Notes: generated from the sequence alone by a model not told the origin. 64,000 nt of DNA from Caprella mutica (GCA_947561585.1 CANNZV010001855.1:62001-126000), one strand, 5' to 3'. Counted from the first letter of the stretch, positions 24,183-37,919 are shown. Numbers and translations are program-made.

Positions 24183-26014
24183 AAGATTACAAAACAAAAA
24201 CTTGCACAGAAATATGGTTTCTAATTTGCTAGTATACGGTAATGTAATGGATCAATTACCGGAAGGGTAACTTACTCTCAAATTACCTATTGAGAAATTT
24301 AATATGGTTATTAAAAATTAATTCATCTTGTGATAATCAAATTTCAATCATTGTATCGATATAATGTTTACATATGAATACTATACAACGGACTTTGATA
24401 GCATTATAGTGATTAGGTATACACTATAATTTTATACATTACTAGACGACCTGTTGGGTCAAGCACATAACTCTTCCATATATTGTAAAGTTACTATATT
24501 GTCCTAGAGTCCGGTGATTGGGTAGTATACCTACTTTAAGACCTCGTATTGAGGAGCATGACCCTAGCGCTATCCTCTAAAACTACAAGTAGGTAGAGTT
24601 AACAAATATGATAAACATTGGTAAACACGAAAAATATATATATATCTGAATTATAATCCAAGAAACGCCACCCCCCTTCTCTTCCATTCACCACAGACAG
24701 TTTTAGGATAGAGTCCATAAAAATATCGTATCCTGTATGGGTAATTAAGCATTTACCTTAATTTAGAAATTGCATAGGTACTTGAAATGTAATAAAATAT
24801 ACAAAAATCTCGAATTTAACTTCGAAATGTAACATAGCATTTAGAAATATCAAAATAGAGTATATTCATGAAAAAATCTTTTATTAAGATGAGTGTTAAA
24901 ACGAATAAAGTAAACACCCACTGTGACACGTTCTACCAAACTGTCAGTATATTTATTTATTCTAGAGTAGAGTCAAGCAGGTAAATTGCAGGGCATATTA
25001 ACTAACTGCGTCCTCTAACAACAGAAACATCATAGCTTCAATTAAAACACTCGCTAAAAACTCAAATAGATCAATTATAGCATGCACTGCTCTTCTTTTG
25101 ATAGCTATGCAATATTTTAATGTAACTTTGGTTCAGAATGTTCAAAAAGTTAAAATTAAAATGCCGCAATTTACCTGCGTTACCCTATAACAAATGTACG
25201 AAATTGCGTAACGGGCGGAATATAACATAACTCACCCCCAAGCCGTCGGAATTTTATCTCTTCAGATCAATTTGGTCTTTTTTTTCTGAAGATGAAAAGT
25301 TTTGAATATTCACTTTTAGCCGATTGGTAGATACTGTATTAATAAATTTCAACATTTTAGGATAATTCAGGAATATTATCACTATAATGTAACTTTTGAA
25401 GAATTCATCACACCACCTGATTACTTTTCAGACAACAACTTCTTTCAAAACTTTCTGAAACACCAAAAGAAAAAATTAGTTTTTGATGAATCTATTCGTC
25501 GGATAATTTTTATATCTTGAATTTCGTCCAATTGTTTGATCTGATTTTAGTTTTCCGTTTTTAGGATAAGAAATTAAGAAAAAAAATTAATATGTTATTT
25601 CTTGAAATGAATAATAAGAATATTTGAATGGTATTTATACATTATTTTAAAGAATAATTCACACGTTCAATCCCGCATTTAATGTTCATTTAATCTTCAT
25701 TCAATTTCCACTAATTTCAATGTCTCCATAAAAATGTCACTCTTCATTACATGTTTTTATAGACCTATAATGCAAACCAGATGTTTCGATAAGAAGTGCT
25801 AATTCATTTAATGGTTTATTATCATTAATTTCTATTTATCAAATACTTTCAGTTTCACCATTAGTAGTTTACGACTTAAATTAAATAATAATTTACTGAT
25901 TTTTTCTATTTCTCAATATTGCAACAGGAAACCAATCTAACCTTTGTAATTTTATAATTGACCTACCTATGTAACAAACACTTACCGAGTACGGAGACGT
26001 TATCTTACAACAAT
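24183..26014. other. AT-rich DNA, no gene seen
   Basis: No open frame of note, no tandem repeat and no paired inverted ends recognised. Confidence 0.5.
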
Positions 26015-26271
26015 GGACCGTACACACGTAGGGTATTTTAAGTCTTTCCACGAGACTTTTTAGTAAGCTCCTCCTACTTTTCCATAAAAATATAAGAAAA
26101 AACGATATAATTATTATTTAGTTCAGTTGGTATCCATGATACCTGCAGGTATCACCAACTAAAATAAATAACAATTATATCCCTTTTTCTTATATTCCCG
26201 TGGAAAAAGTAGGAGGAGCTTAGCAAAAAGTCTGGTGGAAAGACTTAAAAAAACCTACGTGTGTACGGCCG
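26015..26271. mobile_element. Foldback MITE with GGMCCGTACACACGTAGG ends
   Basis: The halves are inverted copies over about 120 bp each. Paired landmarks are CCGTACACACGTAGG opposite CCTACGTGTGTACGG, AAGTCTTTCCAC opposite GTGGAAAGACTT, AAGCTCCTCCTACTTTT opposite its complement, and GATACCTGCAGGTATC at the fold centre. Target duplication is not clear. A solo end of the same family is at 39645-39678. The inner segment ATATAAGAAAAAACGATATA also occurs inside the TA-flanked element at 47915-48130. Confidence 0.8.
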
Positions 26272-26616
26272 TTTACAGTGATTTGTTCTCACAATCTATT
26301 ATAAAATTAACAGTGGCTTCATTTATTCATTAGCTTAGTTATTACTTTACAAACTTGTACCACAATTGTTAATAAAATGTTTTAACTCTAAACAAACGAG
26401 GTGGACATATTCGTCTCCTAGTGTTAAATATTATTTACCTGTTTTAACTATTTTTATTGATTGAAAATAGTTATTGTATCAATGTTCTTCATATATAGGG
26501 TTACTAAACCAATAGGGTTAATATACCTATTCCATACAGGGTTGAAAGGAGTGTCGGTTTGGGTGAAATCCAAGGTTGAGGTCAGAAGGGTAAATTAATA
26601 TGGTACCCATAGTGAA
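26272..26616. other. AT-rich spacer, nothing recognised
   Basis: No gene, array or paired inverted ends seen. Confidence 0.5.
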
Positions 26617-26676
26617 AGCTATGGTGGGGACATAGAAGATTAACAGGGGATTAATCTTCTATGGCCCCACCATAAC
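26617..26676. mobile_element. Simple GGGGCCATAG-family hairpin
   Basis: A near-perfect 60-bp palindrome. The left arm has CTATGGTGGGGACATAGAAG, the right arm CTTCTATGGCCCCACCATAA, and the loop is about AACAGGGG. This is the minimal, unexpanded form of the family that forms arrays elsewhere in the window. Confidence 0.85.
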
Positions 26677-29600
26677 TATTCCTCTTATAATGACTTACCA
26701 CCTCTATCAATTATAATGCAATATCAAGGTCCACTCCATTCAAATTAAGACGTCAACCATATATCATTCCGGTGACATAAACTCCTGCAACTATAATCTA
26801 AACCTCGGAACAAATTACCATAACACCTATTTAGTTATAAGCTAAATTAAATCGAAACTGTAACCCCTATGTGATCAGTAAATAAGGGTTATAATACCTA
26901 ACCGTATCTTCTAGCTCCCCTTATTATGTCCGATGCAACTGATTTATGAATGGTTGTTGCACATCTACAAATCATTGCTGTGACATCTAAGGTAATCGAG
27001 TAGCGTATTTTCAATTACTCATATTCCATATTAAAGTCTTAAAGCCTAATGTATTAAATGGGTGGCCCTGCAACACCTGAGATAGCCAATACTTTTTGTA
27101 ACATTGGAAAGTTGAAGTTATTATGTGGATATCCGTGTACCTAAGAAGGTGATAACAAAAAGTATATTTTTATGTGGAATATAGAACATGATTCTGGTAA
27201 AAACAACTTGTGATTTAGTCGTGTTTTTTTACCTTTTTTTTAAGTTTATAGTTCTCGACTTCTTGTTCAAAAAATAATCCGAAGATCGTTTATTAATGTT
27301 CATTATACGGTTAATATTAGTCATATATTATCTAATATATCATAATTTAACAGCGTTCACAGTTTGTGTCTGATATGTCCGACGAAAGACGATAGACTGA
27401 CTATACATGTTTCAAATTTAATTTGAAAACACAGAAATAAATTTAAATTTAACTTCTGCATATATGTTATTGATATAAAAATTTAAAATCAACAGAGATA
27501 ATAAAGAAAAAATAAACATACATTTACTAATCTTATTACTTATTATTAAAAACTGTTCGCAAAATATATTTTATAACTAATTTCAAACTTTAACTCTTTA
27601 CAGGAGTTTCAACGGAAACCTCATATTTAATAATCTATTGTATTTATTTTCCGCACTTTTCTATGCGAAATTCTTTAAGGTAGTAGCCAATATAAGTAAA
27701 TAAAAAAGATAAATTATTACTAAACTACAAATACCCACTAATTCTTCAATTCTATACGACTTATCTTAAGATAATTGCAAGTTAGTTTATACTCAACCAC
27801 TATTTAGTAAATCAATTAGTTTATAGGGATTTTTCTTCTTAAATAAGTTGGAAATTGAAGACATTTAAGTACTTATCAATTCTTTCTAGGTATAATTACG
27901 ACATTCTTAGAACTGGATTCTATGCCTATAAGGTTCATAGACTCATTAACCGTGAGACTAAATTGTATTTTGTCCAATGATCAGATAGGTCGTTAACAAA
28001 ACAAAGAATTCCTTTGATAAATGGAGCCCATCTTCCTAGGTACTTTTTCACTGTGTATTTTTCTAGAGCAATTCATTAGCTACATTTAAATGATCATCTG
28101 GACTAACAATAGGCAATTCTCTCCGGTCAACAAATAAGGCTCTTTTCATCTGTCCAACACAATCGCTGACAAGCGCTCAGCGTGATTCTCGAGAATTCTC
28201 AACAAGGATTCCCTAAAATCCGCTGAATAATTCATTGGGTGAAAAGGTGTAAGGTTTTTCCACCAAGCCTGCCAATTACCCATCGAAAACTCGTGGATAA
28301 ATCTAGGTTCGATCAGCTGGTTTTCACGGCTCTGTCAGATGATCAATTGCTGGTGCCACGTTCGCGGATCTCCAACTCCGTCTTGCTGAATGGAAGTGTA
28401 TGTGGGACGTCCTTCTTCTAAGGATACCTATCACGACACATACGGAGATCACACTACACCAATCGTCTAGATCCATTTAAGGATACCTCTTGAGATACAA
28501 AGGAATCTTTCTCCTATTTGTATAAGAGAGAGGAGAGCAAGTGAAGATCTATCAATAGATATACCTCTACAGAAACCGGTTACGCTCTTCTACTTCAAAG
28601 ATTTTACAACTATTTTACAATCAACAATTTCAATAGCTATTTCTAGCTACTAATTGATTCTAGGTGTCTTTCTTCAGACCAAATCATCGGCTTAGACGAA
28701 TCCAATGACCGATCGAGGATTCTGATAAGATATTTTTTAAGCCCTCATTATATAGACTCTCGTGTCTGGATTATTCAGCCATCAGTGTCCAGAAGAAGAA
28801 AAGACGAGCCATGAATGGGCAGAATACGATTGTCTCCGATGTAGCTACAGGTGAACACTCAATATCGTCTCCAAAAGATTTCATCCTGATATAAATATCC
28901 TATTTCATTATCTTTCACTGAAAAAATCAACCTTCCTTTTTGAGAAATTATGAGGATATGTTAGATTATGAAATCTTAATTTCATGTACATAAATAATAC
29001 GTACCGTATTTATGTAAAGTCATATTATTTAACAAGCACATAACTAAAATAGGTATCCGTTATTTATAACTATTGAAGTCTAGCTGTAAGTACAGTACCA
29101 TAATATGTAGTTTCATATTTTCTAATATCGAATAGCAAATTTGAAAGCATGATGAGGCAGTTTTCTGTTAGGTAGCACTATACGGTTTCAATGGTTGTAC
29201 TAATTATTAATTAAATATCAATTCTGTTTAGGAGACAAATGATATTTAATTAAATTAAACCATAAAAAATAGTATAAAATAGTATATTACATGTTTTATA
29301 AAATCATACAAATAACTTATGTGAACTTTTAAACTGCAAAGCTTACAAAAATTTAGTTTTTCATATTTTACTTAATTTATTATCGGATTAAAATTAATGT
29401 ATACTTTGCTACTAATTCATAACAGTCATTACAAGTATATGTATTTAATTTTTTTAAATTAGAATACTAATCAATCCTTTTGTAAATTTAATGACTGATA
29501 TCGGCGATGTAAAGATAAACACAATAGAACCAATGTCTGAGAATCAATATTCCAGAAGTTATAGCCACATTTAGATATTGGATATATTTATAATTATTTG

Positions 29601-31091
29601 GAAACATTAACTTTTGAATTTAGCTTTATAATGGTACCAGGTTCATCTTGCTAACAATGATAGTCCAATAGATATGAGGACTTGAAATGTATACCCCAAC
29701 AAATCTAGAGCACCCTGTATAGCGTATAAGCTCGTGGTCAGTCTAATCTCCATAAAGTTAGGTACCTAGGTCCTAAATCCTAGGTAAAGTATTGCAATAT
29801 CGTGAAAAGTCGAACCCATATATCACTCTTGCTGGTATATGTGAATATAGATTATTGATAATTTAGATCCTTTGGATATAGTTGATGTACGAGTATTTCT
29901 GTAACGTAGTTTGATGGAATATGATATGTAAACTAAAAATAGAAGTGAAAACTTGGTCATCAAGTATTGACATTATAAATTTGGCACCAAAATGCTCGAA
30001 AATTACAATCATCAAACAAATGAAGAATTCAAATAATTCCTTAGATAACTTGCTATATAGAGTAGCGGAGGCATGACTTAAGCAGCTGTTCTTGTTACTT
30101 TTAAGTCGACTTAAATACCCAAGGATCGCGCTTAAGTAGCAGTCTTATGCTACCTAGAAAACCTAGAAACATGATTTGCATCTAGCACAACCTATCTCTA
30201 CGTGAGTTAGGTAGGTAATGTATTCGAGTTGCTTTAGGGAGATTTTAAATATAAAGATTTAAATTAGTGTTTTGATTTATACTAAATTACATTATATTTG
30301 TGAAAATTATATGTTTATTTTACAGAAAATGTAAAATTATGACAACCTACCAAAATTCACGCGGTTAACTCTAAAATTCGGATAAACCTATAATCAAGAT
30401 TATGAGATCAATAATACGTAGCAATATGATCTACAAATTGTCGTAATTATTTCTACTGTAGAAACTGTGTTCTTAAATCGATATACTGTTAAAATTTAGG
30501 ACAGCTGAATTTTTGCATTATATTTATGATTTATTAACATTTAATAAGCTTTATAGAAAGAATCTACATATCACTTCCAACAAAATCACTAACGTTTAAC
30601 ACTTTTTCCATAATCATTTGAGTTTACTCGCATAGGTTTTTTTTTTGTTTACCAAGTAGCTTTCGTTTTCTAAACAGACATCGTTAAGCCATCGAATATC
30701 ACAGCTTACAAGCCGCTCAGGAGGAACATGGAGAGCTATAATGACGTCCATCTTTTATATTAATGGACCATCTTTGTGGGGCTCTTAGCTATGGTCACGA
30801 CTTGTCACTAAGTCACTGCAGAGTCGTTAATAAAGGACTACTATGTAGTGCTAGGCTGGGGGAGACTAGTCTGGTCACATGTAGTGTAAGCCTGAATGGA
30901 TAATTGATTGAATATGTTCGCACCATTTGTCGATTTGCACAATCTCGAGAATGCGCTACGCGTTTTTAAACCCCTTTACTTCATTATGCCGAACGTGCGT
31001 TCAGACATCCATTTTATGTATTATGAAATTGAATACTAATATTGAATACTAAAAAAATATATATGTGTATCGAGGAGCGGGCCACCATAAC
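26677..31091. other. AT-rich DNA, no supported gene
   Basis: Stops are frequent in all frames. A 60-codon plus frame at 28239-28421 has no recognisable domain. CACCCTGTATAGCG at 29711-29724 pairs with 16181-16194 as the same sequence in opposite orientation. Confidence 0.5.
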
Positions 31092-31170
31092 CCATCTGCC
31101 AGGTCAATAAACAACACCATGAAGTGTGCAGTACAACAAACTAGCTGATACAACAAACTACATAACAGCC
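31092..31170 (-). repeat. Dispersed TAGTTTGTTGTATCCGCTAG module, copy 2
   Basis: The reverse complement reads GTTATGTAGTTTGTTGTATC, AGCTAGTTTGTTGTACTGCA, CACTTCATGGTGTTG and then GACCTGGCAG. No partner arm is nearby, so this is another solo end. Confidence 0.75.
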
Positions 31171-34129
31171 TTTTATGTTGAGAGCTTCAAAGTAAAAGTC
31201 ATTTAGTATTTATTTCACTCATAAAGATTGTCATTTTCCATCACATGCTGTCAAATCGATAGAAAAAAATACCTAGTATACTAACTGATTTGACAAAATG
31301 TACCAAATTCATCATGTAAGTCTCCTTGTAGCGACCACCTCGAAATACCAATTAATATCACTTTTCTTAGCGTACTATTATATGTTTAGAAAAGATTAGA
31401 GCAGTGTTATAAAGTGCATTTGAAATATCTATATCATGATTGGCTCTAGGCATTGGGTCTGATGGTCATTGGTCATATCAAAGGAAAAAAAGTTGTACCT
31501 ACTTTGTTGTTGTATTTATTGTTAGATTTGGATGTTAAATGTAATTTTTTTAAATTTAGATAGATAAATTCTACTTTGAAATAAAAATGAAAAATATTTT
31601 AACTAATAAAGTTATTTTAGAATTTATAGAAATTTGAACAATTTTTATTAGGTAATATTATTTTTTATGCATCATTAGAATTTAATTTAATCTTAGTCTC
31701 AAGTTTTAGGAATGAATACGGCTAGGCATGGTTGAAAGAAATGGTCACGGCTCGGCATTCCAGTCACTCCAATCGGAATGGGAATATCTGCTGCATTCCC
31801 GCCGTAATTGAAAGAAGAAGGAATTAATATACCGTAAAGAACCTATGCAAGACTTGACTGGAAAATATTGAATAGTAAATACTGAGCTTATTAAGTCAAC
31901 AATTGCTTTATTCTGTTATTTAGACATAATTCATTATGTGTAATTAAAATTATTAATTTTAGCGAAATACTAATGAATCAAATTTATTTAATTTAATTTC
32001 ACGAAAAAAATCTTATTACATAATAAAATAAAACTTTTTTAATTAGGTACTCTCTCAAACTGAAAGTTTATAAGAGCAGCCTGCTTCAACTTTCATATCT
32101 AACTATTTATTTACACAATTGTACACACACACATACAAACACAATACAAATATTCTGCAGTGAATGCATACTAATTGTTTATTTGTTTACGCGCACGCCA
32201 TTGGTCAGTGCTGTGACCAATGGGAGAGGGCGATAGAGAAAGCGCGCTGAGCGTCGCTTCGGGGCATCATTTTTTATTGCAAAGTATGTGTCTGTACTTT
32301 GTAGGTATGTCTATTTGTAAAGATAGTGCTGGTGCTGGTGTAAAGCTTCCTAGCACTACTAAATAACGTCTATAATCATTATTATCTCATAGACTTTGGT
32401 AAGATATTGGTAATTGTTTTGGATGTTCTCGGCGGGCAGTCGGACGGATGATGAAGTGGTAGGTAGCGGTCATTGTTTCGCAGTTATAATTTATTACTAC
32501 CAGATTAGGTAAATAAAATAATATGAACTTAGTATTTTATTTTTATGTTACTTCAAAAAGATATATATTTGTATTGTTAAGCTGATAATGTATACACTTG
32601 AAGATCATTATATTTCGAAATATATTACGGAATTTATTTCCATATAAATAAAAATAGTAAAAGGTAGAAAATATGAAAAGGTTATTCATTGATGAAAAAT
32701 TTTCTTGCGTTTTCTTCTTATTGCAATGTTCATAAATCTAATTGTTTAACTATTCGTATTCTAAAGAGGTGAATTTTAATCAATAGGCATGGCGTCGATT
32801 CAAACGATTACCATTCTTCGAAACATGAATACCTAACCACTTAAATCTCTTACCTCGAGTGTTTAATTAATTCCAATTATCTTTCAATAGAACCTGTGGC
32901 TCATTTAGATAACAACTGCAAACATATCTCAACTATTTGATTTAGTAAATGATGCAATTCCTATTCTAACAATTAGGTACTGTACTCCCTCCCCGACTGC
33001 TATCCTCCATATCTGAAATCTCCAGATTGTTGATTAAGATAAACCATTATATGGTAAGTTCACCATATTGGTATAGTTTGGTTGTTGTTAGCAGTGCCAT
33101 AAGCTACCATACTAATAATAATAATACATATGGCGACCTAGCATACGATGGTGACCTCTCGGTGTCCACTACTACCTAGTCTAGCTGAAGAAAACGATTT
33201 AGCAGAGCCTGCCTACTTGGCCTCCAAAACACCTGCTGCGACAAATTCTTCAGATTTTCTCAAATAAACCATTCTGATCAATTTCAACTGACTTAACTAA
33301 TTATTTAAACTCTTAAGAAGCGTCTTATACATCTTTTAACTCTTTAATAGCTTCGGTTAAGAGTGTTTTTGATGGTTTAGAACCGTTCCTGCATCCATAT
33401 TGTCTGGCGAGAGGTATGTCAGGTGGCTCTTTTTGTACTTCATTTAATCTAGTCACAAAAAAGTACAGACGCTATAAAATGGTTACCATGTAAATGTGTA
33501 TATTTTATCACTTTTCAGTGAAAAAGGCACCGTATGTGAAATAATATCGAGAAAATATAAACGTTTGTTTCTTTATTCCATGCGGAAATCAACTGTTTAT
33601 TCTTTTTGGATATTTTTATTTCGAAACTTTAACCTGAGTTCAAATATTATTTTATTTGTCCTTTTACCCCAAAACAATGAAGATTGCAACTAAAATTAGA
33701 TAATTGGTGTTGTTTGTCCATATAAAAAATAAAATTACAATTTATATGAAAACGTGATCATAAATTGACTCAAAATGACAAAATCTAGAAACTATTTTAA
33801 ATATTTTTGTGAAATTATTCAAATAATCTGCGAATATTAAAACAATTATATGTTTCTTTTCATTTAAAAAACAATTCGTAATCGAAAAGTTTTTATTCTA
33901 CATTAAACAAATTGCAATATTTTAAAAATTCTTCTTATTTAACATCAACGTAATGAAAATTAAACTAAAACATATTGTTTTATGTAAGATTCACTTAGCT
34001 ATTGTTTTTTGCATAAAATTGACTTTTTATGGAATTAGATTTTTTATATAAAATATTACAAGTAAATGTTGAAATTGTAGCTCCAGATGTTAATGAAAAT
34101 AATGCGTAGGAATTATACCAATTGTACAA
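31171..34129. other. AT-rich DNA with one CpG/CCAAT-rich island
   Basis: No supported gene. A 65-codon frame at 33496-33693 has no recognisable domain. The island at 32188-32260 is listed separately. Confidence 0.5.
32198..32260. promoter_or_regulatory. Inverted CCAAT boxes beside a CpG-rich stretch
   Basis: CCATTGGTCA (32198-32207) and TGACCAATGG (32214-32223) form a perfect inverted pair around a 6-base spacer, followed by a CpG-dense stretch (GCGCGCTGAGCGTCGC). CCAAT boxes bind NF-Y in animals, and a CpG-dense patch stands out here. It could be a promoter or the end of an unrecognised transposon. No downstream gene is identified. Confidence 0.3.
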
Positions 34130-34472
34130 CTCACACCAGGAGTTACTGGGTTATACCATAATATAACCCATCACACCAGGAGTTACTGGGTTATAGCATA
34201 ATATAACCCATTACACCAGGAGTTGCTGGGTTATACCATAATATAACCCATCACACCAGGAGTTACTGGGTTATAGCATAATATAACCCATTACACCAGG
34301 AGTTGCTGGGTTATACCATAATATAACCCATCACACCAGGAGTTACTGGGTTATACCATAATATAACCCATTACACCAGGAGTTACTGGGTTATACCATA
34401 ACATAACCCATCACACCAGGAGTTACTGGGTTATACAATAATATAACCCATCACACCAGGAGTTACTGGGTT
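34130..34472. repeat. 40-bp minisatellite with an internal hairpin, ~8.5 copies
   Basis: The unit contains CACACCAGGAGTTACTGGGT then TATACCATAATATAACCCAT. Inside each unit GGGTTAT and ATAACCC are inverted, so every copy can fold. TCACACC/TTACACC and TACC/TAGC variants alternate in an 80-bp pattern in the first half. Confidence 0.93.
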
Positions 34473-34775
34473 TTCTTTGAGTGACGTTTGAGTTTTTTTT
34501 TCCGCGTTTTAGTATAGTTAAGAGTACTGACGGACACTTGTTATTATGCTAATTAGGTATGAGTGTGTTTGACCCGTGGTATTTAATTGTACACCTTCAA
34601 TTGCTGCACTCGTATATAATGTATGTGTAGTTATTGCATTGGAAAATGGTGAATAACTTTATACGATTATCATAAGGTGATCAACATCGTGAAAGGAAAT
34701 ACTTACTACAATTTGAAAAAGAAGTTTTATAGTTTAAAAAATGTATAACTGGTAAATTTTTAATATAGGCTATCC
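34473..34775. other. Spacer, nothing recognised
   Basis: AT-rich and single-copy-looking. Confidence 0.5.
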
Positions 34776-34876
34776 TTAATCTTCTATGGCCCCACCATAA
34801 TTTTCTCTCAATCTTCTATGGCCCCACCATAATTTTCGCTCAATCTTCTATGGCCCCACCATAATTTTCTCTCTGG
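34776..34876. repeat. GGGGCCATAG family: three right arms only
   Basis: Three tandem copies of AATCTTCTATGGCCCCACCA followed by TAATTTTCTCTC. No left arm is present, so this is either a half-element or an array that lost its other side. Confidence 0.85.
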
Positions 34877-35192
34877 ATATTTTTATTTCTACGGCAATGA
34901 GTCAGTTCTTGGTGTCAGTAATGAGTCAGTTTTTTCCTCTTTTTTTCGATTTATTGTCATTAATTGGTGTACTATCGGGCTATAAAAAAACGGTACCATT
35001 TAGTCTCAATATGTACTATCGAACACAAAAATAGAGGGGGGAAAATTTATATCGGATTTATGTCATTTTCTTCATAAATTGGAGTTTGTAATAAAGATTT
35101 TTTTTTAACGGGAAAATATTGTCTCTAAACATACTAAAATAAATCTTGATATGAAAATTTATGTTTTAATCATTATGTATAATCTCGTCCAC

Positions 35193-36154
35193 GGACATTT
35201 CGTCCACGAAATGCCTTATTTTGTATTAAGTTCATAATGTGTATGTATTTTATATTGTATATTTTTTATATATATATTTTGTTATATAAAAGTAGAAAAC
35301 ACACTTTGTTGATGGTAATTAAAAATTTAGAATCTTTGCCTTAATTCTCATTGCAATCTTCTGCTCCTTCTGACCGGCAACAGAAAAAATAATGAAACTG
35401 AATACTTTTTATTGATATACAGGCAGACCCGTTGTTATTACACTTACACTCTGGTCTTATAATATCTCTAATAATTGCAAGACATGTCTCGAAGTTATTA
35501 CGGTTTATCTAAACATAGAAAGAGACACATTTTTGTGGTGTTTATTTCACATAATAATAATCAATAGTATTATTCAGATTAGGTTTTAAGAAGTAATAAT
35601 TAATATTTTATATCAGGTTTTTAACAGTGACTACATAAAATAAATACATTATACATGTAAATAATATACTACTAAAAAGTGATTGATGTTAAATATGGTA
35701 TTGAAGAATTAGCTATATACATTTTTGTACTTTTAGTGTTATACGTTTAATTATTTAAACGTAAGAACGTCCATGTTTTTGGAGTGTTCCATATTTTCGG
35801 ACACATAAAACAATGATATAATATAATTTATATAGATTGTAATTATTTTCTTTTCTTTCTAACCTGTCCACACATTTATTCTTGCTAGTACCTGTTATTT
35901 CAGTTCCATATTTTAGATACTCATAACTCGTCAAAATATTAAAGAGATAAATAACTTAAAGATACAGTCAACCAGTTTAGCATATTTAATTTCATAACTG
36001 ATATCGATAGGTAAACAATTTTTATGTTTCCTATGAAATGGCTATACATTATATTTACACCTTGCTATTAAGGTTATAGTGAAAAATATATGGAATATAT
36101 CCCTTATACACTATTATTTAAATATATATAAAGTATTTCGTGGACGAAATGTCC
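35193..36154. mobile_element. Possible 962-bp transposon with perfect 20-bp inverted ends
   Basis: GGACATTTCGTCCACGAAAT at 35193-35212 is exactly inverted at 36135-36154. The interior is AT-rich with no open frame of transposase size. No clear target duplication is visible, so independent insertion of two short elements is an alternative. Related GTCGACAGGACAT-type motifs occur at about 46250-46510. Confidence 0.5.
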
Positions 36155-36688
36155 TACACTTGTATAATGTATGAATTGTAATATACCTTTTAGCTAATTT
36201 TTAGCACTAATAAATCTTGGTAATGTGACAGATGACTTTTTAGTTATTATTTATTGACTGGACATTGATTATAATTAACTAAATTATTGTTAATTATTTC
36301 ACAGATAGTTGTTTGATTTAAGAACAGCAATAAATTGTCAGCGAAATTAGAAATAAACATGTTTGCTCAATTATTTAAATAATCCATATTTAAACTGAAG
36401 TTGATTATTGATAAGCAAACTATTAATTTAATTATTTTTTCTTTTAATGCAATAATTTAAATCAAAATTCAGTTTACGTAGGATAAGTTATATTTCGTAT
36501 CTTGCAAGGAAAATTAATATATTAATTATTATTTAACTTTTATTTTAATAATCCATGGTCCATAAATGAATTACAATTAATCATTTAGAAATATGAAAAA
36601 TTTACATTAATTAATAATGCGATCGAAATATGAATTTGAAAGATACAAATTATCTATAAATTACCAGTAAAATAAACTTATACACATG
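36155..36688. other. AT-rich DNA, nothing recognised
   Basis: No frame of note and no repeat. Confidence 0.5.
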
Positions 36689-36770
36689 GAGAAAGTTATC
36701 GTGGGGCCATAGAAGATAAAGTGTGTCCCCTCTTAATCTTCTATGGCCCCACCATAATTTTCTCTCTCTT
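36689..36770. mobile_element. Simple GGGGCCATAG-family hairpin
   Basis: Left arm GAAAGTTATCGTGGGGCCAT with AGAAGATAAAG, loop TGTGTCCC, right arm TCTTAATCTTCTATGGCCCC with ACCATAATTTTCTC. Unexpanded form, one copy of each arm. Confidence 0.85.
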
Positions 36771-36900
36771 TTCGTAATTAGTTAATATTAACTTTGAGTT
36801 TATATGAGATAGTAAAGGAAACAAACCATAGGAAATTGGTCTGAAGTTATTGATTGAGTCTGGTAAACCACAGACAAGACCGTCAGATTTGTGGTTAACA

Positions 36901-37642
36901 TTGGTGTACTGGTTAACTCTCTGGTGTACTGGTTAACTCTCTGGTGTACTGGTTAACTCTCTGGTGTACTGGTTAACTCTCTGGTGTACTGTTTAACTCT
37001 CTGGTGTACTGGTTAACTCACTGGTGTACTGGTTAACTCACTGGTGTACTGGTTAACTCACTGGTGTACTGGTTAACTCCCTGGTGTACTGGTTAACTCA
37101 CTGGTGTACTGGTTAACTCACTGGTGTACCGGTTAACTCATTGGTGCACTGGTTAACTCAGTGGTGTACTGGTTAACTCACTGGTGTACTGGTTAACTCA
37201 CTGGTGTACTGGTTAACTCTCTGGTGTACTGGTTAACTCACTGGTGCACTGGTTAACTCACTGGTGCACTGGTTAACTCACTGGTGCACTGGTTAACTCA
37301 CTGGTGTACTGATTAACTCACTGGTGTACTGGTTAACTCTCTGGTGTACTGGTTAACTCACTGGTGCACTGGTTAACTCACTGGTGCACTGGTTAACTCA
37401 GTGGTGTACTGGTTAACTCACTGGTGTACTGGTTAACTCACTGGTGCACTGGTTAACTCAGTGGTGTACTGGTTAACTCACTGGTGTACTGGTTAACTCA
37501 CTGGTGTACTGGTTAACTCACTGGTGTACTGGTTAACTCACTGGTGTACTGGTTAACTCTCTGGTGTACTGGTTAACTCACTGGTGTACTGGTTAACTCA
37601 CTGGTGTACTGGTTAACTCAGTGGTGTACTGGTTAACTCACT
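36901..37642. repeat. 20-bp minisatellite, about 37 copies
   Basis: The unit is CTGGTGTACTGGTTAACTCA. The last base and the GTA/GCA position vary in blocks (CTCT units early and around 37220, 37340, 37560). Very low divergence suggests recent homogenisation. Both strands contain a stop (TAA) in the unit, so no long frame arises. Confidence 0.96.
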
Positions 37643-37919
37643 ATTTATAATATTAATAAAAAAAATTAAATCTTTATGTCTAAAATTAATTTTTGTTAAA
37701 CAAATTAAAAAAAATTTATTAAACACATTCGGAACGAAAACACCATAATAATATTTGTACTTTTAATAAAACTGCATGAAAGATTAAACAGAAAGTCTAG
37801 AAATTGTTAGCCTGTAACAATCTTAACAATCATCAAACTGTTACTATTAATCAAAGGAAATGTTTGCGCACATCTCTTGTACAAACAATGTTTGGAAAAA
37901 TTGTTAGAGAAGATTGAGG

